The notes beneath the pieces were generated by a model, which saw only the letters and a list, made by a program, of their open reading frames with translations, was not told the DNA's origin and made no database searches. From assembly GCF_003732665.1 (NCBI RefSeq), contig NZ_MOBP01000017.1:1-64000 (forward strand): a stretch of DNA of 64,000 nucleotides. The letters run 5' to 3'. A program made the translations under genes and the position numbers. Each line of letters begins with the position of its first letter. Positions within the stretch are counted from its first letter, which is position 1. Positions 1 through 8,391 of this stretch are shown one piece after another. The DNA comes from Pseudomonas frederiksbergensis (GTDB lineage: Bacteria > Pseudomonadota > Gammaproteobacteria > Pseudomonadales > Pseudomonadaceae).

Positions 1-48
1 AGGCAAAAAATCGAATCATCCCCGCCTGACGGCCCAACACAAATCTAA

Positions 49-138
49 TGTGGGAGCGGGCTTGCTCGCGAAGGCGTCGTGTCAGTCGACATTGATGTTG
101 CCTGACACGACGCCTTCGCGAGCAAGCCCGCTCCCACA
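49..138. repeat. REP palindrome pair
   Basis: Two inverted copies of a Pseudomonas REP sequence (GTGGGAGCGGGCTTGCTCGC and its complement) flank a short spacer and form a long hairpin just beyond the stop of the response regulator gene. It probably acts as a transcript-end or mRNA-stability structure. The same REP type recurs at 47631-47729. Confidence 0.9.
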
Positions 139-155
139 GGGTATTAGTGTGTTGG

Positions 156-1370
156 CTACTTTTTGCGCAGTCGCATCAATTCCGGCAAGCCGATCTTGAG
201 CAACCGCGCCGTCCGGCTCTTGGCCAGTGCCTCAATGCCCTCATGCTCGGTCAGGCGCGCCAGTTGCGCGGCCATGTTCATCACCAGCGCTTCGCGGGAG
301 TAAACCCCGCCACCGAGCTGGTAGACCGCCGCAATCAGCTCTCGCAACTCCAGCGGCAGACGCCAGCGGGTGCGCAATGCCGAGCCATAGCCCGCGCCGA
401 ACTCGGCCAGCGCATCGCCGATCTCTTCCCACTCATCCAGCTCACCACCAGCCTGCTTCCACTCCTGCAAGCAACGCAGCAAGGCCAGATCGCCCAGACG
501 ATGCAGCATCCCGGCGCAATAGCAGCGCTCCTGGTCCAGGTCCAGCAAACGCGCCAGGGTCCGGCCATATTCAGCGGTGCGCAGCGACAGGTCCCAATAG
601 CGTTCGGCATAGTCGGCCAGCAGCGGATCACTGAGCCGTGCGCAACGTTTGAGGGCCAGGCCCAGAATCAGGTTCATGCTTTGCGCAGTGCCCAGGCGAT
701 GCAGTGCCTGGGACAGGGTTTGCACGCCAGCGCCATGATGCTGGGCCGCACTGTTGGCAGCGGCGATCAACACGGCGGTAATTTGCGGATCATTGCGAAT
801 CTCGCCTTCCAGCAACGTCAGGTCGAGGCCATCGGGGTTAAGGCTGCGTTTGACCGCCAACTGCACGTCGGTCATCAGCGGCGCACCGTCGGTCTGCTCC
901 CGGCGGCGCTCCAGAAACACCGACAAGGTCATGCCCGGCGCCAATGACGGCACCTCGCACGACACCTCTTCACCGGCATTGAGCAGCAAATCCTGCAAAC
1001 GGTGAGTCAGGCCTTCCATATCCAGGGGTTTGGTGAGGTACGCCGTCGGCGCCAGGGGCAAGGCTTCGCGCACGCTGGCGCTGTCGTTACGGCTGCTCAT
1101 CAGGATGAACGGCAACGGTGGATTGCGTTTGCGCTGACGGACGCTGCGCAACACGTTCAGGCCATCGACACCGGGCAGTTCCCAGTCGACGATCACTAAG
1201 TCGTAAGGCACCTGCGACAGCAGCTCCAAGGCTTGCTGGCCGTCGGCACACAGGTCCAGCCGTGCGTCGCAACGCACATTCAACAACACCTGCTTGAGCA
1301 GATCGCGGGACCAGGGGTCGGCCTCGGCAATCAGCACTCGCGGAACAGCGGGTAACACCACAGCGGTCAT
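156..1370 (-). CDS. Response regulator with HDOD output domain
   Basis: About 404 residues. The N-terminal CheY-like receiver contains VLIAEAD near its start and DLVIVDWELPG, whose first Asp of VDW is the likely phospho-acceptor, followed by FILMSS and AYLTKPLD (the conserved Lys). After a short linker comes a roughly 200-residue HDOD domain (SLNPDGLDLTLLEGEI, AANSAAQ, HRLGTAQSMNLILGLAL), a degenerate HD-type fold found in signalling proteins. No enzymatic output is visible. I chose the ATG at 1370 because GGAGTG lies at a good distance upstream; a start eight codons earlier lacks one. It is probably cytoplasmic and phosphorylated by an unlinked histidine kinase. It reads in the same direction as gabT but is separated from it by a terminator, so it is likely monocistronic. 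Confidence 0.85.
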   Translation of the reverse strand: MTAVVLPAVPRVLIAEADPWSRDLLKQVLLNVRCDARLDLCADGQQALELLSQVPYDLVIVDWELPGVDGLNVLRSVRQRKRNPPLPFILMSSRNDSASVREALPLAPTAYLTKPLDMEGLTHRLQDLLLNAGEEVSCEVPSLAPGMTLSVFLERRREQTDGAPLMTDVQLAVKRSLNPDGLDLTLLEGEIRNDPQITAVLIAAANSAAQHHGAGVQTLSQALHRLGTAQSMNLILGLALKRCARLSDPLLADYAERYWDLSLRTAEYGRTLARLLDLDQERCYCAGMLHRLGDLALLRCLQEWKQAGGELDEWEEIGDALAEFGAGYGSALRTRWRLPLELRELIAAVYQLGGGVYSREALVMNMAAQLARLTEHEGIEALAKSRTARLLKIGLPELMRLRKK

Positions 1371-1448
1371 TCGTTCACTCCAACGGCAATGCATGAACCT
1401 TAGTCAATGCTGGCCATTCGATACAGCACGATGTGTTCCGCGGACACG

Positions 1449-1475
1449 AAAAAACCCGCCGAAGCGGGTTTTTTT
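1449..1475 (-). terminator. Rho-independent terminator of gabT
   Basis: AAACCCGCC-GAA-GCGGGTTT hairpin flanked by A and T runs, so it can work in both directions. It sits 23 bases after the gabT stop and separates gabT from the response regulator gene. Confidence 0.9.
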
Positions 1476-1497
1476 GTCGATCAGGTCACACTTGCAA

Positions 1498-2775
1498 TCA
1501 GAGTTCCGAGAAGCACTCTTCGATGATCGCAAGGCCTTTGTCCAGTTGCTCGTCCGGCGAAGTCAGCGGTACGAGGACGCGCAGAACGTTGCCGTAGGTG
1601 CCGCAGGACAGCAGGATCAGACCCTTGTCGCGGGCCTTGGCCACAACCGATGCCACGGCGGCAGCGTTCGGCTTGTGGCTGTCGCCATCGACGAACAGCT
1701 CGACCGCGATCATCGCGCCCAGGGCACGGACTTCGCCGATCACCGGGTACTTGGCCTGGATGGCTTTGAGGCCAGTCACCAGACGCTCGCCGACTGCCTT
1801 GCAACGGTCCAGCAGGTGTTCTTCTTCGAACACTTCCATCACGGCCAGGGCCGCGGCGCAAGCGATCGGGCTACCGGCGTAGGTGCCGCCCAGGCCGCCT
1901 GGAGCAATGGCGTCCATGTATTCAGCCTTGCCGCACACACCGGCGAGCGGGAAGCCGCCAGCGATGGATTTGGCGAAGGTGGTCAGGTCGGCTGCAACGC
2001 CCATCTGTTCCATGGCGAAGAAAGTGCCGGTACGGCCAGCGCCGGTTTGCACTTCGTCAGCGATCAACAGGATGCCGTGCTGGTCGCACAGGGCACGCAG
2101 ACGCTTCATGAACTCTTTAGGCGCGACGTAGAAACCGCCTTCGCCCTGAACCGGCTCGATGATGATCGCAGCGATGTCACGCGGCTCGGCGTCGTTCTTG
2201 AAGATGCGTTCGATGCTGGCGATCGAGTCGTCGACGCTCACACCGTGCAGTTCGTTCGGGTACAGCGCACGGAAGATGCCGCCTGGCATCAAGCCCATGC
2301 CGGCCGAGTAAGGCACGACTTTACCGGTCAGGCCCAGGGTCATCATGGTGCGACCGTGGTAAGCGCCGGTGAACGCGATCACGCCGGCGCGGCCAGTGGC
2401 GGCACGGGCGATTTTCACGGCGTTTTCCACGGCTTCGGAACCGGTGGTCACCAACAGGGTTTTCTTGGCGAAATCACCTGGCACCTTGTCGTTAATTTTT
2501 TCGCACAGCTCAACGTACGGCTCGTAGGCCAGCACCTGGAAGCAGGTGTGCGTCAGCTTGTTCAGCTGCGCGGTCACGGCGGCGATGATTTTCGGGTGTA
2601 GGTGACCGGTGTTCAACACGGCGATACCGCCGGCGAAGTCGATGAACTCGCGACCTTCAACGTCGGTCACGGTGGCGTTCTTCGCGGACTCGGCGAAGAT
2701 CGGGTGAATCTGGCCAACACCGCGTGGTACAGCGGCTTCGCGGCGTTTCATCAGGGATGCGTTAGTCTTGCTCAT
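1498..2775 (-). CDS. gabT: 4-aminobutyrate--2-oxoglutarate transaminase
   Basis: 425 residues, the usual GabT length. A class III PLP aminotransferase that converts GABA and 2-oxoglutarate to succinate semialdehyde and glutamate in the cytoplasm. Visible family features are TGSEAVENAVKIARAATGR (cofactor phosphate binding), GAYHGRT, IIEPVQGEGG, LIADEVQTG (the Asp that contacts the pyridine nitrogen) and TFAKSIAGGFPL, whose Lys forms the Schiff base. The start at 2775 follows GAGGAC with normal spacing; an upstream in-frame ATG adds five residues without a better site. It lies directly downstream of gabD on the same strand with a structured 198-base gap, so the two supply consecutive steps of the GABA shunt and are probably co-expressed. 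Confidence 0.97.
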   Translation of the reverse strand: MSKTNASLMKRREAAVPRGVGQIHPIFAESAKNATVTDVEGREFIDFAGGIAVLNTGHLHPKIIAAVTAQLNKLTHTCFQVLAYEPYVELCEKINDKVPGDFAKKTLLVTTGSEAVENAVKIARAATGRAGVIAFTGAYHGRTMMTLGLTGKVVPYSAGMGLMPGGIFRALYPNELHGVSVDDSIASIERIFKNDAEPRDIAAIIIEPVQGEGGFYVAPKEFMKRLRALCDQHGILLIADEVQTGAGRTGTFFAMEQMGVAADLTTFAKSIAGGFPLAGVCGKAEYMDAIAPGGLGGTYAGSPIACAAALAVMEVFEEEHLLDRCKAVGERLVTGLKAIQAKYPVIGEVRALGAMIAVELFVDGDSHKPNAAAVASVVAKARDKGLILLSCGTYGNVLRVLVPLTSPDEQLDKGLAIIEECFSEL

Positions 2776-2789
2776 AAAGTCCTCATTCA

Positions 2790-2940
2790 CCGCTCATCGG
2801 GCGGCGTAGTTCAAGGAAAATGCGGCGGGGAGGCAACTACGGCAGCATGCGATGATCGACTGCCACAGCTTTCCCGGCCACAGAGAAAATTCCATTTGAA
2901 ACGCAGAAAGGGACAGCGCTCTCGTGCCCTTTCCGCTTGA
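2790..2940 (-). ncRNA. Structured gabD-gabT intergenic element (candidate gabT RNA motif)
   Basis: A conserved RNA called the gabT motif is described from Pseudomonas between gabD and gabT; this is that position. On the minus strand I see a hairpin pairing GAAAGGG with CCCTTTC (about 2908-2932) and, nearer gabT, GTAGTT pairing with AACTAC (about 2815-2840). Position and folding support the call. I could not align it to the published model, so identity is an inference. Confidence 0.5.
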
Positions 2941-2973
2941 AGCAATGCCTTGCCCGGCTCTTGTCTTACGAGC

Positions 2974-4416
2974 TTAGATGCCCAGGCAGAGGTATTTGAT
3001 TTCCAGGTAATCTTCGATGCCGTACTTGGAGCCTTCACGGCCCAGGCCCGATGCCTTGATGCCGCCGAACGGCGCGACTTCGTTGGAGATCAACCCGGTG
3101 TTGACGCCGACCATGCCGTATTCCAGGGCTTCAGCCACACGGAACACACGGCCCAGGTCACGGGCATAGAAGTACGAAGCCAGACCAAACTCGGTGTCGT
3201 TGGACATCGCGATCACTTCGGCTTCGTCTTTAAAGCGGAACAGCGGCGCCAGTGGGCCGAAGGTTTCTTCCTTGGCCACCGCAGCGTTCTTCGGCACGTT
3301 GACCAGAATGGTCGGCTCGAAGAAGTTGCCTTCCATGACCTTGCCACCGGACAGAACGGTCGCGCCTTTGCTGATCGCGTCAGCAATGTGCTCTTGAACC
3401 TTGGCCACGGCTTTTTCGTCGATCAGCGGGCCAGTGGTGGTGCCTTCTTCCAGACCGTTGCCGATCTTGAGCTTGGCCACAGCCACTTTCAGCTTCTCGG
3501 CGAACGCGTCGTAAACCGAATCCTGAATGTACAGACGGTTGGCGCAGACGCAGGTCTGGCCGTTGTTGCGGTATTTGGAAATGATCGCGCCTTCGACGGC
3601 CTTATCCAGGTCCGCGTCGTCGAACACGATGAACGGCGCGTTGCCGCCCAGTTCCAGGGACACTTTCTTGATGTCCTTGGCGCATTCAGCCATCAACTGA
3701 CGACCGATTTCGGTCGAGCCAGTGAACGACAACTTACGCACGATCGGGTTGCTGGTCAGCTCGCTGCCGATGTCGCCGGCGCTGCCAGACACCACGCTGA
3801 ACACACCGTTCGGAATGCCGGCACGCTGGGCCAGTTCAGCCAAAGCGAATGCGGAGAAAGGGGTTTGCGAAGCAGGCTTGAGCACCATGGTGCAACCGGC
3901 AGCCAGTGCTGGGCCGGCCTTACGGGTGATCATCGCGGCCGGGAAGTTCCACGGGGTGATCGCAGCGGTCACGCCGATAGGCTGCTTGATCACGATCAGG
4001 CGCTTGTCTGGCTGGTGGCCCGGAATCACATCACCGTAGACGCGCTTGGCTTCTTCCGCGAACCACTCAATAAAGGAAGCGGCGTAAACGATTTCACCCT
4101 TGGCCTCGGCCAATGGCTTGCCTTGCTCGAGGGTCATCAGGCGAGCCAGATCGTCCTGGTTCTCGATAATCAGCTCGAACCAACGACGCAGCTTGTTCGC
4201 ACGGTCCTTGGCGGTCAGAGCACGCCAGGCCGGCAGCGCTTTGTCAGCAGCTTCGATTGCACGGCGGGTTTCGGCAGCGCCCATCTTCGGCACAGTGCCC
4301 AGAATTTCGCCCGTTGCCGGGTTATTGACCTTGATCGTCTGACCATTGTCCGCATCGACCCAAGCGCCATCGATAAAGGCTTGCTGGCGGAACAACTGGG
4401 TGTCTTTAAGCTGCAT
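2974..4416 (-). CDS. gabD: NADP-dependent succinate-semialdehyde dehydrogenase
   Basis: 480 residues, typical for GabD. It oxidises succinate semialdehyde made by GabT to succinate, which enters the TCA cycle. Aldehyde dehydrogenase landmarks are present: ITPWNFPAAMITRK, GSTEIGRQL (nucleotide-binding turn), LELGGNAPFIVFDDADLD (general-base Glu) and NNGQTCVCANR (catalytic Cys). The ATG at 4416 is preceded by AAGGA at proper spacing; the longer frame starting at 4437 has no comparable site. It is first in a gabD-gabT unit. No gabP or regulator gene is adjacent. Confidence 0.97.
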   Translation of the reverse strand: MQLKDTQLFRQQAFIDGAWVDADNGQTIKVNNPATGEILGTVPKMGAAETRRAIEAADKALPAWRALTAKDRANKLRRWFELIIENQDDLARLMTLEQGKPLAEAKGEIVYAASFIEWFAEEAKRVYGDVIPGHQPDKRLIVIKQPIGVTAAITPWNFPAAMITRKAGPALAAGCTMVLKPASQTPFSAFALAELAQRAGIPNGVFSVVSGSAGDIGSELTSNPIVRKLSFTGSTEIGRQLMAECAKDIKKVSLELGGNAPFIVFDDADLDKAVEGAIISKYRNNGQTCVCANRLYIQDSVYDAFAEKLKVAVAKLKIGNGLEEGTTTGPLIDEKAVAKVQEHIADAISKGATVLSGGKVMEGNFFEPTILVNVPKNAAVAKEETFGPLAPLFRFKDEAEVIAMSNDTEFGLASYFYARDLGRVFRVAEALEYGMVGVNTGLISNEVAPFGGIKASGLGREGSKYGIEDYLEIKYLCLGI

Positions 4417-4764
4417 GTCGGCTTTCCTTAACAGCACCGCGACCAGCGCGGAGCGAATTATGATTGTAGAAAGGCGCCTCGAAGGCTGCCGTCAGGGAAA
4501 TCATTCACCGGGCTGAAGCACATAAATAGCGCACGGATTGGACTCGTGCGGTTCAGCACCCAGACAAGAGCGTTTGAAATCTCGAACGAATCCTAGGATC
4601 AATGCCGGGAAAGGACAATAGGGCGTTCGAAAAAAAGAACGAAAACGGCGCATTTGCGGATTTTTTCTGATCAACGTAGCAAACGGCTGTTACAGCTTGG
4701 AAAAACACAGGCGATTCAGCAGCATGGACGCCCGCAACGCTTATGAGTATCATGGCGCCCGCTT
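4417..4764. other. Intergenic region between gabD and tRNA-Arg
   Basis: 348 bases that must contain the gabD promoter and the tRNA promoter, which diverge. A 71-codon frame on the minus strand here has no ribosome site and no recognisable sequence, so I do not call it. I could not assign promoter boxes with confidence. Confidence 0.5.
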
Positions 4765-4841
4765 GCACCAGTAGCTCAGCTGGATAGAGTACTGCCCTCC
4801 GAAGGCAGTGGTCGTGGGTTCGAATCCCGCCTGGTGCACCA
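4765..4841 (+). tRNA. tRNA-Arg (anticodon CCG)
   Basis: 77 bases including the encoded CCA. The acceptor stem GCACCAG pairs with CTGGTGC, the D arm has AGCTCAGCTGGATAGAG, the anticodon arm is CTGCC-CTCCGAA-GGCAG giving anticodon CCG (reads CGG), and the T arm has GGTTCGAATCC. Its 3' half is the presumed attachment site of the element that follows. Confidence 0.97.
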
Positions 4842-4883
4842 TATAGCAGTCTAGACCTGTCTCAGACAGTCTACGAAACACCT

Positions 4884-4912
4884 CAAGAAGCCCGCCCCGT
4901 GCGGGCTTTCTT
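4884..4912 (+). terminator. Terminator downstream of tRNA-Arg
   Basis: AAGCCCGC-CCCGT-GCGGGCTT hairpin followed by TCTTGTTT, 43 bases after the tRNA. It ends the tRNA transcript before the integrase leader. Confidence 0.8.
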
Positions 4913-4955
4913 GTTTCTGGCTATCCATCCCTGTCTACCCCTATAACTTCACGCC

Positions 4956-5005
4956 GTGTATGCCCACGTGTATGCTTTGAGATTCATTGAACTGGAGGCA
5001 TACAC
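4956..5005 (+). promoter_or_regulatory. Iterated GTGTATGC sites upstream of integrase
   Basis: GTGTATGC occurs at 4956-4963 and 4968-4975 as direct repeats, and its complement GCATACAC at 4998-5005 overlaps the integrase ribosome site GGAGG (4994-4998) and approaches the GTG start. This arrangement suggests a binding site for the integrase itself (arm site) or a regulator that shuts off integrase synthesis. The first two copies are repeated exactly near the right end of the element. Confidence 0.55.
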
Positions 5006-5008
5006 GCA

Positions 5009-6244
5009 GTGAAGCGTACTGAAATCAAACGCCGCCCACTGGCTGACACTACTCTTGCAAGCTTGGAGCCAGAGAGTGCGACGTATCGGGAGCAAGACGG
5101 CAACGGCTTGTATTTTCGGGTCAAGGCAAATGGGCAGAAGTCGTGGGAGTTGCGCTACAAAAAGCCAGATGGGAAATGGTCCTGGCTGGGCCTAGGCGGT
5201 TACCCCGAAATCAGTGGCTCGCTCGCCAGGCAGAAGGCGGCGCAACTGCGAGATGACGCATCGACTGGTAAAAATCCTTTAGTCAGTAAGCAGGCTCGCA
5301 AAATTACTGACAGGGTGGCTGCCAACAACACTTTCGAAGCGTTAGGGCGCGAATGGTTTGAGGCTAGGCGCTCGAGCTGGGAAGCCGGCACGTCTCGTCG
5401 AGTCCTTGGCGCCCTGGAGCTTCACGTGTTCCCTGTTTTCGGCAAACGCATTTACACAGAAATACTTCCCCTTGAATGGATGGAGTTTCTGCGCGGCATG
5501 GAGCAGAAAGGGATCATTGAGCAAATGGGCAGAGTTCGGGCCTTCTGCAAAGAGATCTACGACTTGGCACGCGTGACAGGCCGAGCGATCCACAACCCTC
5601 TTGAAGGACTCAATAAATTTCTACAGACGCGCAGTGCTGAAAATTATGCACACGTATCAATAGAAGAGTTGCCTGCATTACTTCGCGCTATCAACTCTTA
5701 CCCTCACGCGAAGGATGTCCGTCTAGGTCTCCGATTGCTGGCCTTATTAGCGGCACGCCCGAGTGAGATTCGAGAAGCACGCTGGTCAGAGATCGACCTC
5801 AACAAAAAGCTATGGACGATTCCAGCCGAGCGAATGAAGCGTCGTCGCGAGCATGTAGTGCCTCTATCTCGCCAGGCTATTGAATCGATAACGGAGCTAC
5901 GCACGCTGACAGGAGCCTATCCCCTTCTCTTCCCTGGGAGGAAAGATCGAACCGTCCCCCGTAGCAATACCGTCTTTCTGATGGCGCTGCGAAGGCTGGG
6001 GTACGCGGGCCGGCAGACAGGCCATGGCTTCCGCCATATCGCGAGCACGATCCTTAATGAGCAAGGCTTTGATGAGAACCACATTGAGGCTCAACTCTCC
6101 CACGTAAAAGAGGGAATAGCAGGCGTTTACAACAAGGCGGTGTATTTGCCACAGCGCAAAGTCATGATGCAGTGGTACGCAGATCATCTTGATGAGCTAG
6201 CCACTGGCAATGTCGTGCAAGGCCAATTTGGAAAGGTGATATGA
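5009..6244 (+). CDS. int: Tyrosine site-specific integrase, P4 type
   Basis: 411 residues. The N-terminal about 90 residues match the arm-binding domain of P4-type integrases (TDxGLYFRV-like: EQDGNGLYFRVKANGQKSW, LGLGGYPEIS). A core-binding region and then the catalytic domain follow: ARPSEIREARW holds the first Arg, HGFRH the His-x-x-Arg-His box, LSH the second His, and GVYNKAVYLPQR the nucleophilic Tyr. It catalyses recombination between the element and the tRNA-Arg gene. The start is GTG at 5009, with GGAGG upstream; the ribosome site overlaps an inverted copy of the GTGTATGC repeat, implying autoregulation. It is immediately inside the left attachment site, as usual for tRNA-targeted elements, and looks intact. 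Confidence 0.95.
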   Translation: MKRTEIKRRPLADTTLASLEPESATYREQDGNGLYFRVKANGQKSWELRYKKPDGKWSWLGLGGYPEISGSLARQKAAQLRDDASTGKNPLVSKQARKITDRVAANNTFEALGREWFEARRSSWEAGTSRRVLGALELHVFPVFGKRIYTEILPLEWMEFLRGMEQKGIIEQMGRVRAFCKEIYDLARVTGRAIHNPLEGLNKFLQTRSAENYAHVSIEELPALLRAINSYPHAKDVRLGLRLLALLAARPSEIREARWSEIDLNKKLWTIPAERMKRRREHVVPLSRQAIESITELRTLTGAYPLLFPGRKDRTVPRSNTVFLMALRRLGYAGRQTGHGFRHIASTILNEQGFDENHIEAQLSHVKEGIAGVYNKAVYLPQRKVMMQWYADHLDELATGNVVQGQFGKVI

Positions 6245-6273
6245 GTCTCCTTACCCATACCCCATCCAAAAAC

Positions 6274-6399
6274 GGTGTAACGCGTGTTACTGGTGTAACG
6301 GGCGACACCAAACCCTTGAATATATTGAGCTTCACGCCTGTAACACGCTTGAGAGCGGTGGCATACGCGTCGTGTAACGCTACAAATCCGTGTAACGCC
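6274..6399. repeat. TGTAACG repeats after integrase
   Basis: Repeated TGTAACG or its inverse occurs at about 6276-6282, 6284-6290 (inverse, partial), 6294-6300, 6330-6337 (GTAACACG), 6372-6379 and 6391-6397. A 96-codon frame starting at 6241 overlaps the repeats but its translation is low-complexity (TRVTGVTGDT) and unlike a protein. The same motif recurs in the presumed origin at 20715-20839, so these may be binding sites for an element-encoded protein. Confidence 0.5.
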
Positions 6400-6467
6400 A
6401 AAAGCACATCATTACCTCTGCTGGCTAACCATCTCCACCGTCTGCAAACACGCTCGGAACGCTGGTT

Positions 6468-7373
6468 ATGCCGCAGAAACACAGGGCGTGGGATGGCTCA
6501 GGTCGAGTTGGCACAGAGATCGTTCGCGTGACATTGATCCATATTCAAGAATCCTGCGAACGCCCTAAGCCCTCAGCAGGCCTGATCGAATTCCTCGCGG
6601 CCCAACCGCTCTACGCGCTCTGTCGTGAACAGGTTATGAGCGTCTGCCACCTGATTGATCAGTGCTGCTTACGCATTCAAACAGACGATATCAATAGCGA
6701 CCTAAACACCCTGTGCATCCAGACAACCAGGCACGAAGAAGCTGTTTTCCAGTACGCCTCAACCGATACCTCTGCGCGTTTGGCTGATTGGGTTAGGCAG
6801 TACGGTGCCTGCCCATCAGCTACAGACGATCAGGCACATGCGGCCTACATCATGGCCTGTGCGGTGAAAGCACTGGAGGTTCTCAGCGACTGGATGCGAG
6901 TTGCGGAGCAAGACGCTTGGTCACACACGACAGAGATACCGGATTGGCCTTGGGATCTGTACTGCGAGTTTATGGAAATGCAGGTCAACTCGGATGAGCG
7001 TATCGAGGCGCTCGAACAGTACGTGATGTACCTAGAGCCAATCGCCTCCCTGCCATCATTACAGGATGACGAGTTGCAACCCTTTGCGGTAAAGACGATC
7101 AAGAACGCAGTTAGGCGAAAAGGTGGCGTGCTCAGTGGCAAGGATCGGAATGAGGAAATCAGCGATCGTGACGCCGCTATCGTCAACCATGCTCGGAGCC
7201 TGCTGAAGGAGGGTATGACGCATCGGAATGTCACAACCGCGACGCATTGCTGGCTTGAAAGGGAAATAGCGAAGCCTATAAAACAACGCCCTGAATGGAT
7301 CCCCCTCGAAACAGAAAAAGCACTAACCCGCAAACAGGTAAACTCCATACTGAAACGCTACTGGGTGGTGTAA
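6468..7373 (+). CDS. Hypothetical protein of the element
   Basis: Up to 301 residues; I do not recognise the family. Acidic and Trp-rich in the middle (DWPWDLYCEFMEMQ), with no signal peptide or membrane segment. The C-terminal third is basic and contains a possible helix-turn-helix-like end (EKALTRKQVNSILKRYW), which could contact DNA. The exact start is unclear: the 5' end overlaps the repeat-rich stretch, and GTG or ATG codons further in are also possible. It reads in the same direction as int and the AlpA-like gene. Its place between integrase and AlpA is one where satellites often carry small accessory or regulatory genes. Confidence 0.6.
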   Translation: MPQKHRAWDGSGRVGTEIVRVTLIHIQESCERPKPSAGLIEFLAAQPLYALCREQVMSVCHLIDQCCLRIQTDDINSDLNTLCIQTTRHEEAVFQYASTDTSARLADWVRQYGACPSATDDQAHAAYIMACAVKALEVLSDWMRVAEQDAWSHTTEIPDWPWDLYCEFMEMQVNSDERIEALEQYVMYLEPIASLPSLQDDELQPFAVKTIKNAVRRKGGVLSGKDRNEEISDRDAAIVNHARSLLKEGMTHRNVTTATHCWLEREIAKPIKQRPEWIPLETEKALTRKQVNSILKRYWVV

Positions 7374-7426
7374 ACCAGAAATTTCAAATGGAAGTGAACT
7401 GCTCACCGCATTTCAACGCCTAGATC

Positions 7427-7461
7427 ATTGCTCTCGTCAGACCAAACCAATCGAGAGCAAT
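7427..7461 (+). promoter_or_regulatory. Perfect 10-bp inverted repeat before alpA-like gene
   Basis: ATTGCTCTCG (7427-7436) and CGAGAGCAAT (7452-7461) are exact complements separated by 15 bases and end four bases before the ATG at 7466. The right arm covers the purine-rich ribosome site. It could be a dimeric operator or an mRNA hairpin that blocks translation. Confidence 0.6.
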
Positions 7462-7465
7462 TCCA

Positions 7466-7786
7466 ATGACCAAGAACTTCGCCCACCTGTCCGCTCCAAC
7501 CTTCTCAAATCTTGCCAGCCCCTTCGACTCCACTTCCGCCGTACCCGACTTAGCCACTCCATTTGACCCCACCACCACCCTCATCAGAATGCCGCGTCTT
7601 GAGATCGCTACGGGACTCAAGCGCTCGACGATCTACAAGCTTATGCAGTGTCCCGAAAGTGGTTTCCCACTGCCAGTCAAACTGAGCAACAGCACAGCAC
7701 GTGGTGCACCGGTGGCCTGGGTTTTTTCTGAAGTGCAGAGCTGGGTCAAAAGTCGTATTGAAGCCCGTGACCAGGTGGCCGCATGA
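7466..7786 (+). CDS. alpA: AlpA-family phage regulatory protein
   Basis: 106 residues. The C-terminal about 60 residues match the AlpA/MerR-like winged helix: LIRMPRLEIATGLKRSTIYKLM, FPLPVKLS, VAWVFSEVQSWVKSRI. AlpA proteins of P4-like elements activate or silence integrase and excision genes. The N-terminal 40-residue extension is Pro/Ser/Thr-rich and unlike the core domain; an internal ATG at 7589 would give just the core, but no better ribosome site is present. It overlaps the next gene by four bases (ATGA), so the two are translationally coupled. A perfect inverted repeat covers its translation start. Confidence 0.85.
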   Translation: MTKNFAHLSAPTFSNLASPFDSTSAVPDLATPFDPTTTLIRMPRLEIATGLKRSTIYKLMQCPESGFPLPVKLSNSTARGAPVAWVFSEVQSWVKSRIEARDQVAA

Positions 7787-8391
7787 AGCGCAACTACAGT
7801 CTATTCAAAGGGCCGTTTCTCGACTCCTACAGCATCGGATTTCGCCTCTATCAAACAGGAGCAATCAACTGGCGTCATCGCACCATCGCGGGCGTGAGCT
7901 GGAATGGCGAGGAACAGGAAGCGTTCTTTTTTAGCCCTGACGGCCTCGTTCTTCCACTCAAAGCCAATCCTTGGGAATTACCCGAACTGATCCGTAAAAA
8001 TGCGGCGCGCAGAGAGTTTTCGAGCGTCTACGGCACCGGCTATTTCGCGATGAGTGAAAGCCGCCTCACCTCGCTGAAATCGCGCGGCATGACCGACTGG
8101 GTCACCTACTGGCTGGTGGATCAATCAGCGGGGTACGCGAACGATCCGGCGGTCTGGCAACGCATCACCGATGAGAGTCTCGCCGTGGAGAAAACCGCTA
8201 CCGAGCGCCTTCACCGCGACATGCGCTTGACCTCAGATCTGACCCAGTATGTGGATGAATGCCTCGCACAGAGCCGTGATTCGCTGGCTGTCGAACACCG
8301 CCGACGCTGCGCCGAGGACAGCAAGATACTGGCTTGGCTCAAAGGCGAAACACCGCCGCCGCTGCTTGCCTTCGCACAGGAGGCAGCATGA
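7783..8391 (+). CDS. Hypothetical protein coupled to AlpA-like gene
   Basis: 202 residues, family not recognised. The N-terminal half has a compact, aromatic-rich pattern (GPFLDSYSIGFRLYQTGAINWRHRTIAGVSW) suggesting a small beta-rich domain; the C-terminal half is helical and charged (DECLAQSRDSLAVEHRRRCAEDSKILAWLKG). No signal peptide or membrane helix. It overlaps alpA by four bases upstream and the next gene by four bases downstream, forming a tight three-gene unit. The context suggests a role in element regulation or replication, but this is only an inference. Confidence 0.75.
   Translation: MKRNYSLFKGPFLDSYSIGFRLYQTGAINWRHRTIAGVSWNGEEQEAFFFSPDGLVLPLKANPWELPELIRKNAARREFSSVYGTGYFAMSESRLTSLKSRGMTDWVTYWLVDQSAGYANDPAVWQRITDESLAVEKTATERLHRDMRLTSDLTQYVDECLAQSRDSLAVEHRRRCAEDSKILAWLKGETPPPLLAFAQEAA

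Noticed and set aside
1294..4431. Plus-strand frames opposite gabT and gabD
   Set aside because: They translate to low-complexity His/Gly/Val-rich sequence and contain no known domain; the minus-strand genes are certain.
4553..4768. 71-codon minus-strand frame upstream of gabD, overlapping the tRNA
   Set aside because: It has no ribosome site, runs into the tRNA gene and shows no recognisable sequence.
6241..6531. 96-codon frame overlapping the integrase stop
   Set aside because: The protein is dominated by translated TGTAACG repeats and has no conserved look; I treat the DNA as a repeat region.
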